NCBI RefSeq assembly: GCF_030272615.1
Contig: NC_081415.1
Location: 193,982,695-194,046,694 of the forward strand
Direction: 5' to 3'
DNA: 64,000 bases
Source: Cryptomeria japonica
Taxonomy: Eukaryota; Streptophyta; Pinopsida; Cupressales; Cupressaceae
Part shown: in pieces, positions 50,082 to 59,639 of the stretch
Layout: every line of letters starts with the position of its first letter
How positions within the stretch are numbered: the stretch's first letter is position 1
Made by a program: the position numbers and the translations under genes
The notes under the pieces: model-generated
Told to the model about the DNA's origin: nothing
The model's input: only the letters and a program-made list of their open reading frames with translations
Database searches by the model: none

Positions 50082-50103
50082 TTAGTTCACATCGGGTTCA
50101 CCA
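50082..50103 (-). other. TE-7 primer-binding site, tRNA not identified
   Basis: Sense TGGTGAACCCGATGTGAA starts 3 nt inside the 5' LTR. It is the same as the TE-1 site except for one C/T change. Confidence 0.75.
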
Positions 50104-50106
50104 AAA

Positions 50107-51268
50107 TGTAGATCAAGAAATTGAAAATCATCAAAACAATAGCAATTAGGACAATCACAAAACCTAAAGCTGCTATGAAAGCAATCCTAATCCAATCAAT
50201 GAAGACATAAAGACAAGATATTCAAATTGAATGAAATTGAAGCAAACCGACACAGATATCTCCTTCATGTGGCTCCATTGTTCTTCTTTCACCTTCAAAT
50301 TTGATGTGGATCTCACCTACAAGTGCAAAATGCATGTGAAAAGCAAGTTGATGAGAGATGAAATTTGTAGCATAAGGTTACTAGAAAATGTGATTGATTG
50401 ATTCTTTGATTAGCAAATTAGAAAATTGAGGAAAAAGATGAAATAGAAATTAGGTGAATTAATTAATAGGTTTTCATCCATTAATTAATTCATGAAAGAG
50501 ACCTTGGACTAAATAACTAGATTTATTTAACCCACAAAGAAGAAGAAAAAGATTAAATGAACAAATCATAAAACCCTAGAAATAAGAGGACAAGGAATTT
50601 GGTCAAGACAACAAGAAATTAATGTAGGTACGATCATGATTCTGATTAACAAAGGATCAATGTTGATAAATGATTGAGATTGGTTGACAAAAGTCAATGA
50701 CAAATTGATAAGTGCCAATTGATGAGGAACAATGACTAATCGATCCCAATTGACATGATTGAAAAGGACAAGGATCGATGATGAATCGATCGCAAAATGA
50801 CAAGATTGACAAGGACAAGGATAGATAACGAATCAATCACAAAATGACAAGGCTAACAAGGACAAGGATCAATGATGAACTGATCACAAAATGACGAGGC
50901 TGACAAGATGATAATCGCAAATGATTACTAACAAGCTAAAGATGATTGAAAGATTGACAAGAGGACAAAACCCTAATTCTATCAATGATTAGGATTGACA
51001 ATGTCCAAAATGATGATAAATGAGCACGCACCATGATGCGACAGGATAAGATTGACCAAAATCATGACTGAAGATTGCTATCGATAAGACCTAATTCGAA
51101 AGCGAGAAAAATGAGGAATGAAGAAGAAGGACTCGATGCTCGCAAATGATAAAGACCAAGTGCACAACATAGAAGAAATGTTAATGTGATGCAAGAACCC
51201 TAAAATAAGGCAATGCGCAAATGTTAAAGTATGACTCCACAAGCGTTGACCATTTTTAGACATCTACA
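50107..51268 (-). repeat. TE-7 5' LTR (1162 bp, internally deleted)
   Basis: Aligns end to end with 41165-42538, but lacks about 185 bp corresponding to 41472-41656 and a further segment near 50706. The larger deletion removes the TATA-like box, so this LTR has probably lost its core promoter. Confidence 0.92.
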
Positions 51269-51273
51269 GCGAC

Positions 51274-52263
51274 TACTCCGATGACGCGATAGGAAAACAT
51301 GCGAGTTGTAAACCGCCATGGGACATCCCAATTAGTGTTGCAGTGCGAACCCGATGACCTGACGGAGGTTGAAAGACAGTTATAGTGGGAAACCGATTGT
51401 GTCGAGTTCGATCTCATCCATTAGGGATGTTCTCATGACATGTCGCAGAGGATATAAAAGACCTAATGGGCATTTTGTAAGGGGTTGGATTTTTGGAATT
51501 GTTGGATGTGATAGTTCCACCAAATGAACATCTTTTGAATAACAATTTGTAGACCATTTTCTATTTCCCTTCTTAGAGTTATATAAATAATGGCTTAATC
51601 TGTAAATGCCTGTGTGATAGAGTAAATGTTTCTTTTTTGTGTTCTGTGAGTTCCAATTTTGTGTTCATGCCAAGCTCGGTTTTGTAAATAAGTTGTCATT
51701 TTGTTTCTTGTTTTCTTTTGGTGTCAAGAAGTCATAAACATGGCTCTATCTTGACTCTCCATCGTGGGATCCACACGACCATTGGAGGTTGTCAAGAAGA
51801 GCCAGTCATGTACAATAGAGTTCCATTTGTAGCAGACCAGGGAATGCCATCGGTCGTTTCAGCAAACTAGCCCTAGGCGAGCTTGATGATAGCCCGATTA
51901 GGTATCATTGACCAAAAAGGGAAATCACTTGCAGGGCAGACCGGAGTCTAGCCTATCGACCCCAAACCAGAGGAAGATGGGATCGAATGGAGAGAAGGTC
52001 CTAGCATGAGGAGAAAATAACTTAGGAGAAGTTGTAGGCATAATCCATGGTAGAGAAAACCCTGTAAGGTGTTTAATTAAATTTAGTGGATTAGTGAGTT
52101 GCTGGATTTACCAAAGTGAATTCACAAGGAGCATAGTAACAACCCTCGGTAGTGAGGACCTAGAGTGGATTAGGGGAATAGAGTGACGTATTCCTGGATT
52201 AGGCTAGGAAGAAAGCCTTGGAGTGATTCAAGCTGACTCGAGCAACTAGGATCCTCCCTATCA
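51274..52263 (+). repeat. TE-5 3' LTR, second part
   Basis: Resumes the alignment to the 5' LTR from the TE-7 duplication (GCGAC, 51269-51273) and ends CCTCCCTATCA. The TATA box TATAAAAG is at 51453-51460. The 5-bp flank ACATG (52264-52268) pairs with ATATG at 17760. Confidence 0.92.
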
Positions 52264-52268
52264 ACATG

Positions 52269-53871
52269 CCAAGAAAAACCAAAAACAACAAGATCACATC
52301 CTAAGCCTCATTATTCCTAGTGCACCATGATATAAAAGATCATGGCAACCAAGAGGAAACAAAGCCCTCAAGAGATTAAAAAGATAAACAAAGATAAAAA
52401 AGAATCAAAACCAAAACAAGTGTCTTAGATGTCTTTTGCCAAATGGATGACTAATTGGATGAGGATTTCATGATGTCTGACTTGAGGAAGGATACATCTT
52501 GCATAGACTGATGATGGGTGTTGGTGAGAAGGATACATCTCAGAAAAACATCAGGATCAAAGATTGATGATGGGACAACAAAAGGTATCTAATACGATCA
52601 CAATGACAAAGATGCTCAAAGATGATTGTTGAAAAACCAATTGATAGGATATGATCTCAAAGGATAGGACTGGCAGATGCCTATGTACAGCGAGAACCCT
52701 ACATACAAGATGTTCAAGAGATATGGATGATGGAAGAAGACACCGAGATAGGCATGATTTTACCCCAGACAAGAGGAAAAGCGATGAGAGATTGATGATG
52801 ATGAGAAGACTGGGATCAAGGCTTAAGAACAAGACCAAGGATGCGACTGGATGATAAAATGGATGGTGGATAATGATGGAATATGAATAGGATTTTCATG
52901 AGATGATGGATTGCGAGGAGCAGGTGATCTAGGGAATGCGGGTACCATGGGATACTGCATTGAAAAGATGCGAATGCGATGGAAATGCATATGGGAGGTA
53001 GCCAAGAGCTGGATACCAATGACAAGGGATGAAAGAGGTAGATGGAATGATATGAGAGGTGGGATAAAAGGATGAAGGATAGGATGAAAAAGATGGAGAT
53101 AGAAGCACTACGGAAGTGGTTGGGAGATGAAAGGATGAGGAATGAAGGGATGATGGGGAGAGGAATATGTTATGGGTGAAGGGATGGAGGAACTGGGAAA
53201 TAAGGATTGGAGGATGAATGGAAACAGATGAAATGATGGAGGAACTAGGAGATAAGGATTGGTGGATGAAAGGATATGATAAGATGACTGATAGGAGGAT
53301 AGGAAGTTAAGGAATTTGGATGGAAGATATGGTGGTAAATGAATAAGTACCATGAAGGTATGAGGAAGGATTATACGGATGACGTGAAGGATGAGTGAAT
53401 AAAGATGAATGAATGACCAACCTGATAGGGACATGGAGGCCAAGAGGTGTCCAGAGGATGTATATATGGGGGCCTTTTCTTTCTTTTAAGATCCAAGCGA
53501 GGATGAAGAAAGCGAACTGGATAAGATATGATGGGTATGGTAGGCAGATGGAAACAGAGGATGGAATGGCTAGATGTCTAGCAGAACTTGCCCCCAAGCA
53601 TGGAGAGAAAAAGGATTAAGGAAATTTTGCATGATGGTTGTTTACTAGGTTTTCATCATGGTACTTGTCCAAGGCACGTGTTTGCCAAGTTTTCACCAAT
53701 GGAAGAATTTGTTTCTCTTTACTCTTTTTCTCTTTTTTTTTTGATGTTTTGATTTTTTGATATTTTATTATTTTGGGAGGAAACTTGTGGATGGAGAGGG
53801 AGGGGGATAAATGGAATCAGAAGATAGGTGATAAGGGAGATGGATGGAGGACTCAAGCATAAAGTTTCAAA
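52269..53871 (-). other. TE-4 internal region, 3' non-coding
   Basis: No gene recognised. 52860-53420 is strongly purine-rich on the plus strand, with repeated GGATGA and ATGATGGAGGAAC words. 53636-53760 (GTTTGCCAAGTTTTCACC followed by a T-rich tract) matches TE-7 at 44990-45074. Assignment to the same element as the LTR at 15215 is an inference from TE-5 sitting between them and from shared orientation and LTR/polypurine resemblance to TE-7. Confidence 0.5.
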
Positions 53872-56100
53872 TCAAGGTATTAGGAGCCCATTTGTAGTGA
53901 TCACTAGATGTTGGTACAACTTTATTAGGAAAGAGTTGATTATGAAAAGAATTGGATTAGATAGTTTTGATGGGGAATGTAAGGGATATGGTAGCAAAAA
54001 GTGAATGTGATGGGGGGGTGTTGGCAGGACCAACATTGGCACATGTTGTGGAGGATGTGGGATAAGCAGAGGAGAGATGGGTGTAGCATGTGGATATGAT
54101 AGAGGCATTATGATAGGTAGCTTTGGGACATAGGGACCCAAAATAGATTTAGGAGATGGAGAGGGAGAATGTTTAACTGGTGAACTAGCAATTTTGGATG
54201 CCATTGGAGATTCTTCTTTTTGCTTTGGAATCCACATTGTTTTTGCTTTCACTTTAGTGGGCCTTTCAGGCCTTTAAGATTCATTGAAATTTTGTATCAA
54301 CTTTTACATTGTTGGAACATGTCTTTTTGAGGGGACATGGTCATGTTTATATTGATATGGATGTTTAGCTGCATACATTTTTTATTTGGCATCCAAATTT
54401 TTTCTAGTAGCCTTGGAAGGAGTGTGAGAACATGGAGGAGATGGAGGGAATATGGGTGAAGTGATGGATGTAGGATATTGGATGGAATGCGAGGACATGC
54501 GCCTTTGTTGATCCTGATTAGGAATGAAAGGAATAGGATGTTCATGATGGGTAATGGAGATAGTGGATTTACACATGGATGGACGAGTAGGAAAAGATGG
54601 AGGATGGGATTTTGGGATATAAGGGCCCAAAATGAATTTAGCATGCAAGGGATATATGAAGGTAGATTTTGGGATATAGGGACCCAAAATGGATTTTAAG
54701 GATGAAAGAGGAAGATGAATGGTTGTTTTAGCTTTATATGATGGAGGAGGGGGGTGGCGATAAATGATTTGGAGGAATGATATGGAGATGTAATGGGGTG
54801 TTTGGAAGTATACTTGGATTTTGCATTAGTTGTACCAACATTTTTATTTGAAGCACCTTGGGATATGTAACCAAGACCATGAGATCCTGAATGTGATTTG
54901 ACATGGATGGGCTCCAAAGTACCTTGCTCATGTAGGCCTAAGCCTTTTCCTTGATAGTTCATTTTTTGAGCATTTTATTTAAAGTAGGATACTTGTTCTT
55001 TGGGTAACAAGATGTGAGTCTTTTATCAGATGGAGGAGAATGGGTAGTGCATATGCGATGTTTTTCTGCTATGAATGAACTACCATGGAGGAATGTAAGT
55101 GAGCCAAGGGGATAAGGTGATGGTGGTGAGATGGTTTGGATAGGAGGAGATGGAGGATCAAGAAGTGAAGTAGATGGGACTGGAGGATCTTGACTTGGAA
55201 TAGGGGACGATAAGGAATCTTGAGATGAAGGGGATGGAATGGTAGGATCTTGATTTGGATTAATAATTCTTTCAACATGCTTTGGAACACAATCTTGGCA
55301 TGAGGGGATAGGTGTGGATGGTGCAACAAGGGGTGAGTGACTAGACTCTTCAAATAGAATGGAAGATTCAATGACTTGGGTGTATGGATTGGATGGGAGG
55401 ATGAGAGATTCTTCAATTGGGATAGATGGAGTAGATAAAAGGATGGCAAGTTCCTCAATTGGGATAGATGGAAGGATGAGAGGTTCATGAGCTGGGGGAA
55501 ATGGAGTGGATGGAAGGACAAGAGGTTATTCAATTGGGATAGCTAGAGTGGATGGAAGGATGGAAGGTTCTTCAACTGGGATAGATTGACTACATGAAAG
55601 GATGGGGAATTCCTCAACTAGGATAGATGGAGGGACGAGAGATTCTTCAGCTGGGATAGATGGATTGGATGGAAGGATGGGAGATTCATCAGCTTGAGTT
55701 TGAATGATGGTAGAAGTAGGTGAGGGGAATTGTGTTTGGATGTTCTTAATGGAGGAGAGGTTTTTGATGGTGTTAGGAGGTGGGAGAGGAATGATAGATG
55801 TGGGAGTTGCAAGGGAAGTTGGTGGATTGAGATAGGATGTAGTGGATGGTGGACTAATATAGGAGGAAGTGGGCGGTGGAGGATTGAGGTGGGATGAAGG
55901 ATTGCGACTGGTGCCATGTGCTTGTTCATGAATGTTCATCACAACAATGTGTGAAGGTGGTGCCTATAGATAAATGAATCGTGGTTGTGAAACAAGAGGT
56001 TGCAATGTCACTTGGGGTTGACATTGTGGAGCATTGACAACTTGTGGCATTGATTGGACGAGTGGGGGCACAAATGATAATAACATTGTGTAATTTATCC
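53872..56100 (-). pseudogene. TE-4 gene related to the TE-7 gene: Pro/Ser-rich, G-patch, LGPY repeats
   Basis: Reading leftwards from about 56100: a Pro/Gln-rich start (QPQVTLQPLVSQPRF) and a stop; 55942-55526 open with Pro/Ser and imperfect repeats (IPAEESLVPPS, IPVEEPSILPS); a further similar stretch to 55069; then a recognisable G-patch at about 54995-54850 (GKGLGLHEQGTLEPI, SHGLGY), split by a 1-nt indel in an A run. Three ILGPY[IV]PK motifs follow near 54675, 54616 and 54126, with MWIPK near 54240. At least four stops and two frameshifts make it inactive. Homology to TE-7 (KYPT, G-patch, MWIPK, ASKI, LGPYVPK in the same order) shows this is a real protein family of these elements. The function is unknown. 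Confidence 0.65.
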
Positions 56101-56225
56101 CCCAGTCATAGCTTGTGTGACAAATGATGGTGGATTAGGAATAAATGAAGTATTGAGATAGGATGGAAGATTAGAATTGGATGAAGAATTTAGATAAGAT
56201 GGAGGACTAGAGCTAGATGGAGTTT

Positions 56226-56529
56226 AGTGCCTCTCCTTAAGCCATCTAGCTCTTTTGAATAACAATAGATCTATTTAATATAGCGTAGTCTACTTAATGA
56301 TGATTTGATAGTATTTTATAATGTACTAACCCTATCTATAATGATATTGATGATATAAATGCTTGTTGATTGGGAGTGTCTTCTACTGCGTTCGTGATAA
56401 GGGACGATGTCATATAATTCATTCGTGAGCATGATATGATGTTGTGATTTCCTTTCACTTGTTTGTTTATTTCATGATATATTATTTAATATGTTGTTGT
56501 ATACGTGTTAGCGGTGACAAGTTTATAGG
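56226..56529. other. Spacer left of TE-8, no gene
   Basis: AT-rich sequence that no longer resembles the TE-4 gene and precedes the TE-8 LTR. I see no element end or gene in it. TE-4 5' LTR and primer site are not found, so TE-4 is truncated near 56225. Confidence 0.5.
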
Positions 56530-57305
56530 TGTAGACACCTAAAATTGTCATGTCTAATTAAATAAATATTTTATTTATTTAATTATCTAAGCCTAATTCT
56601 TCTATTAATTAAATAAATCTTTATTTATTTAATTAATTCATTTATCCTCTTCTAGCCTTATTTCTCATTTAAATAAATACATTTATTTATTTAAATTATC
56701 CCTTTCCTAAATTAAATAAATATTTTATTTATTTAATTGCCCTACTTCTTCTATTAATTAAATAAATCTTTATTTATTTAATTAATTCATTAACCTTTTC
56801 TACACATGACACATGTCATTCATCTCTTATTTCCTACACTACCTACCCCTTTCATTATTTTGGTATTTCTTATACCTACCCTCTAATCCTAGCCGACCTC
56901 TCTTTTTACACCTCTCAATCTTAACCCTCCATTTTCTATTGTGTCTTCTATTTAAGGAGATGCTTTCTTCATTACCAAACCCTAATGACTAATTTTGGAG
57001 GACTTGGCTACACTACGATCCTACTTGCAACCACATTCCGTTCTTTGTTGAGCTCTTGTGCATACAAAAATCTGAGAGCAAGCATATCAAACAAGATCAA
57101 TGGAGATAGGAAGAATGGAGATCAAAACCCTAGTGGACATGTGATGGTATAATCTTTGTGATTTTTTGAGTTATTTTGCATTGTCTTAGGTTATCTTCAT
57201 ATGTTATGGTGGATCTTTGTTCATTGTTAGGCTAGGGTTTGGTGGTTGAATCCATTTTAGTCTTTCAATATTGTTGTTTATTGCTATCCATTTTCACCAT
57301 ATACA
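56530..57305 (+). repeat. TE-8 5' LTR (776 bp)
   Basis: TGTAGACACCTAAAATTG to CACCATATACA, followed by the primer site. 56555-56800 contains five AT hairpins, such as AATTAAATAAAT paired with ATTTATTTAATT and ATTAATTAAATAAAT paired with its complement, arranged in a roughly 145-bp duplication. The partner LTR is outside the window. Confidence 0.85.
56949..56956 (+). promoter_or_regulatory. Putative TATA box of TE-8 LTR
   Basis: TATTTAAG in CTTCTATTTAAGGAGATGC, downstream of the hairpin-rich U3 and about 350 bp before the LTR end. Confidence 0.45.
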
Positions 57306-57308
57306 TTT

Positions 57309-57326
57309 TGGCACGCCCGGTGGGAC
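57309..57326 (+). other. TE-8 primer-binding site
   Basis: TGGCACGCCCGGTGGGAC begins 3 nt after the LTR. The TGG start and position fit a primer site. I do not assign the tRNA. Confidence 0.75.
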
Positions 57327-57414
57327 TCTTGTCCCTTTGCATTTAACATTTTGTTGCAGATTTTGCATTTTTGAAGTTGCAGATCGGACGATTTCGACGA
57401 CATTTTAGGTTTTT

Positions 57415-57660
57415 TCGCGTCTGCGAGTGTTCGGATCGCGTTTTTGTATTTCAGAGGCGTCTGTGACATCTTTTATCGCGTCTGTGTTTCTGTCATTTTC
57501 TATTTTTGCAGGTTTCCGAAAGTCGCGTCTGTGAACCCTCTGATCGCGTCTGCAGAATAAAAAGGCGTCTGTGTTCTGAAATCACGTCTGCGAATCACAG
57601 AGCCGCGTCTGTGTCGGACAGACGCGTCTGTGTCTGGTATAACAGCGTCTGTGCATTCTG
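57415..57660 (+). repeat. GCGTCTGTG array, 5' of the TE-8 leader domain
   Basis: About ten copies of CGCGTCTGTG or close variants (CACGTCTGCG, CGCGTCTGCA), irregularly spaced 15-45 bp. It starts about 90 bp after the primer site. There is no shared longer unit, only the 9-10 bp word. Confidence 0.9.
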
Positions 57661-58044
57661 TTTTGCAAAATTTTTTTCAAGTTTTTCGATTCGGGTTTTC
57701 GGATTTTGTACTTAGGGTTTCAGATCTGGTTTATTTTTGGCTAACCTTTGCAGATCTAGCTAACCTGGTTTGTGCAGCTTGCTTTGGAGACAAATACGTT
57801 TTTGTTGAAGGCCCCTTTTCACAAAGTCTTTTTGGGTTTTCTTAAAATTTACCTAACTTGTGTGCTTGCAGGAAGGGGTTATCATTTGAAACAACCCAAA
57901 CTACTAACAATTTTGTTGCAGGGCCTTAGCTAGGGTTTTGTAATTTTATTTGTGTGCCTTGTCTTCATAGCTTAGCAAACACTTCAATTGGTGCACTAAA
58001 ATTGAACCATTGTCTTTTGTGTCTTGAGCAATAGGCTCTTTGTG

Positions 58045-58625
58045 TTTATTCTTTAGAGGGCCTGTCTTCCCGTGTGGTCATTAGGACTACTAGTGAGAAG
58101 AGAACGACCCAAGTGGTAGCAAAAGAAAAGCCATCTTCTTCCAAGCCACTATAATCAAATGTATTCATGGTGAAAACTATGAATAACGTGTGCTGATTAG
58201 TTCATACCGACACTATGTCTCCCCATAAACCCGTTTGATCAAATTTATTTGATCATTTGTAGGGCGTAACCCCTACCGGCTGGGAGCCTTCTGTATTTAC
58301 AGAGCTGAAAGTGCCGCATGTATGGCCACACGAGCGGATGCCCTTACTAGCACCTCATTGTTTTAGATGCCCAAATCCTTCTAGTTGTTGAGGCAGGAGG
58401 TCGGACCTCTGGTAGCGGCCCACACACATACGGTTCTTAGTAGAGATACAAAGTTCGCCATGGGGAGTTTTCATGGGGACTGATGCTTGGCTGACCCGAG
58501 AAGTGAGTGCCGAGGGTGGAGCCAGTGAGGTCAAGCATCTAAGTATCCGCTCTGAATAGCGTAGCCTCGGGGGTAAAACCCCATGTGGGATCAACAATTA
58601 TTGTCCTGGCCAGCCATAAGAATTG
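58045..58625 (+). other. Conserved 5' leader domain, TE-8 copy
   Basis: Landmarks: CTTTAGAGGGCCTGTCTTC near 58050; GAACGACCCAAGTGGTAGC near 58103; TCTTCCAAGCCACTATAAT near 58137; GGATGCCCTTACTAG at 58336; TTTTAGATGCCCAAATCCTT at 58361; TTGTTGAGGCAGG at 58385; and TGGCCAGCCATAAGAATTG near 58606. They recur in order in TE-7, and the outer ones in TE-2. No long frame runs through it. A role in RNA packaging, dimerisation or translation is inferred. 57661-58044 holds no gene. Confidence 0.7.
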
Positions 58626-58867
58626 TGCTTGACTTATGATAAACACTCAAACAATCAAGACAAAACAACAAAACATTGTGTCTTTTGTGTCTTCAAGTGT
58701 ATGCAAAAACTTTTTACATCAAACAACACACTTTTTGGAGTCTAAACAGTCTGCAAACATTGGGTCATCAACACTGTGTCCTCTTGTCACGAAAAACAGT
58801 CGAAAAATCAGATTTGGTCACAGCAAAACAAATTCACAGATAGGAAAGATTGCACTAAGGTTACAGA

Positions 58868-59150
58868 AACGCGTCTGTGTCTGTTAAAACCGCGTCTGTG
58901 TCTAATAAACGCGTCTATGAAGTACAGAATAGCGTCTGTGTTTTTATCAGCGTCTGTGTCGAACAGAGACACGTCTGTGTCTGGAAATAGCGTCTGTGAA
59001 GTATACAGGCGCGTCTGTGTCCACAATTGCAAAAATCTGTCAGTCTTAGCAAACATCAACAGGAAATCTCAGAATCACGTTTGTGTCAAACAGAATAGCG
59101 TCTGTGTCTTAAAACCGCGTCTGTGAAGTATACAGAGGCGTCTGTGTCAG
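58868..59150 (+). repeat. GCGTCTGTG array, 3' of the TE-8 leader domain
   Basis: About twelve copies of the same word as at 57415-57660, again irregularly spaced. 59151-59639 leads into gag without other visible features. Confidence 0.92.
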
Positions 59151-59639
59151 GATTTGAAAAAAGTTTAATAGTCAAGCAAACAAAGAAATCAGTTTCGGCA
59201 CACTTGAGCTTCCTAGGTTATCTCTTCAAGTTCATCTAGCATTCAGCCTGTTCTAAGGTCTTACACAGTCCATCATTGCTTCATACCTCATTTTACAGTC
59301 ATGCTTGTCTAAACTTGAGTCAAAAAGGTCACTTGCTTGTCCTCACTATACTTTGTCAACACACTACATACTACAACACTTTGCTAAGTGATCCCTCATC
59401 AAGGTTTCTTACCTTTGGGTCTCATTTGGTCTTACTTAGAGTCAAGGTCAGCTTACCCCATCAAGAGAAACTATCCTCTCTTTGGAAGTCACACCTACTC
59501 TACAACATACATACTTGGTCTTACACTTTGGACATTGCAAGTAAACTTCAGATTCATTTACACTCCATACAACTCTTGGTCTTACATACTCTTGTCATTT
59601 CCGTCTAAGTCTCTCACATATTGGTCTAACACCTAGTTC

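Larger units (their letters stand above)
41165..51268 (-). mobile_element. TE-7: 10.1-kb non-autonomous LTR retrotransposon
   Basis: Bounded by LTRs (41165-42538 and 50107-51268) and by a perfect GCGAC duplication (41160-41164, 51269-51273). Orientation is minus, because a primer site lies inside the high-coordinate LTR and a polypurine tract inside the low-coordinate LTR. The 7.6-kb interior has no gag capsid, protease, reverse transcriptase or integrase. It has one broken gene of its own (about 48171-45249), a conserved leader domain and several tandem repeats. It must have been copied by enzymes from another element. The perfect duplication suggests a younger insertion than TE-5. Confidence 0.92.

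Noticed and set aside
53108-53443. 111-codon minus-strand frame rich in Ser, His, Leu and Pro
   Set aside because: Purine-rich plus strand gives long stop-poor frames on the minus strand; no match to the TE-7/TE-4 gene.
57415-59150. GCGTCTGTG arrays as a CRISPR or satellite
   Set aside because: Only a 9-10 bp word repeats at irregular spacing, in two blocks of a retrotransposon leader.
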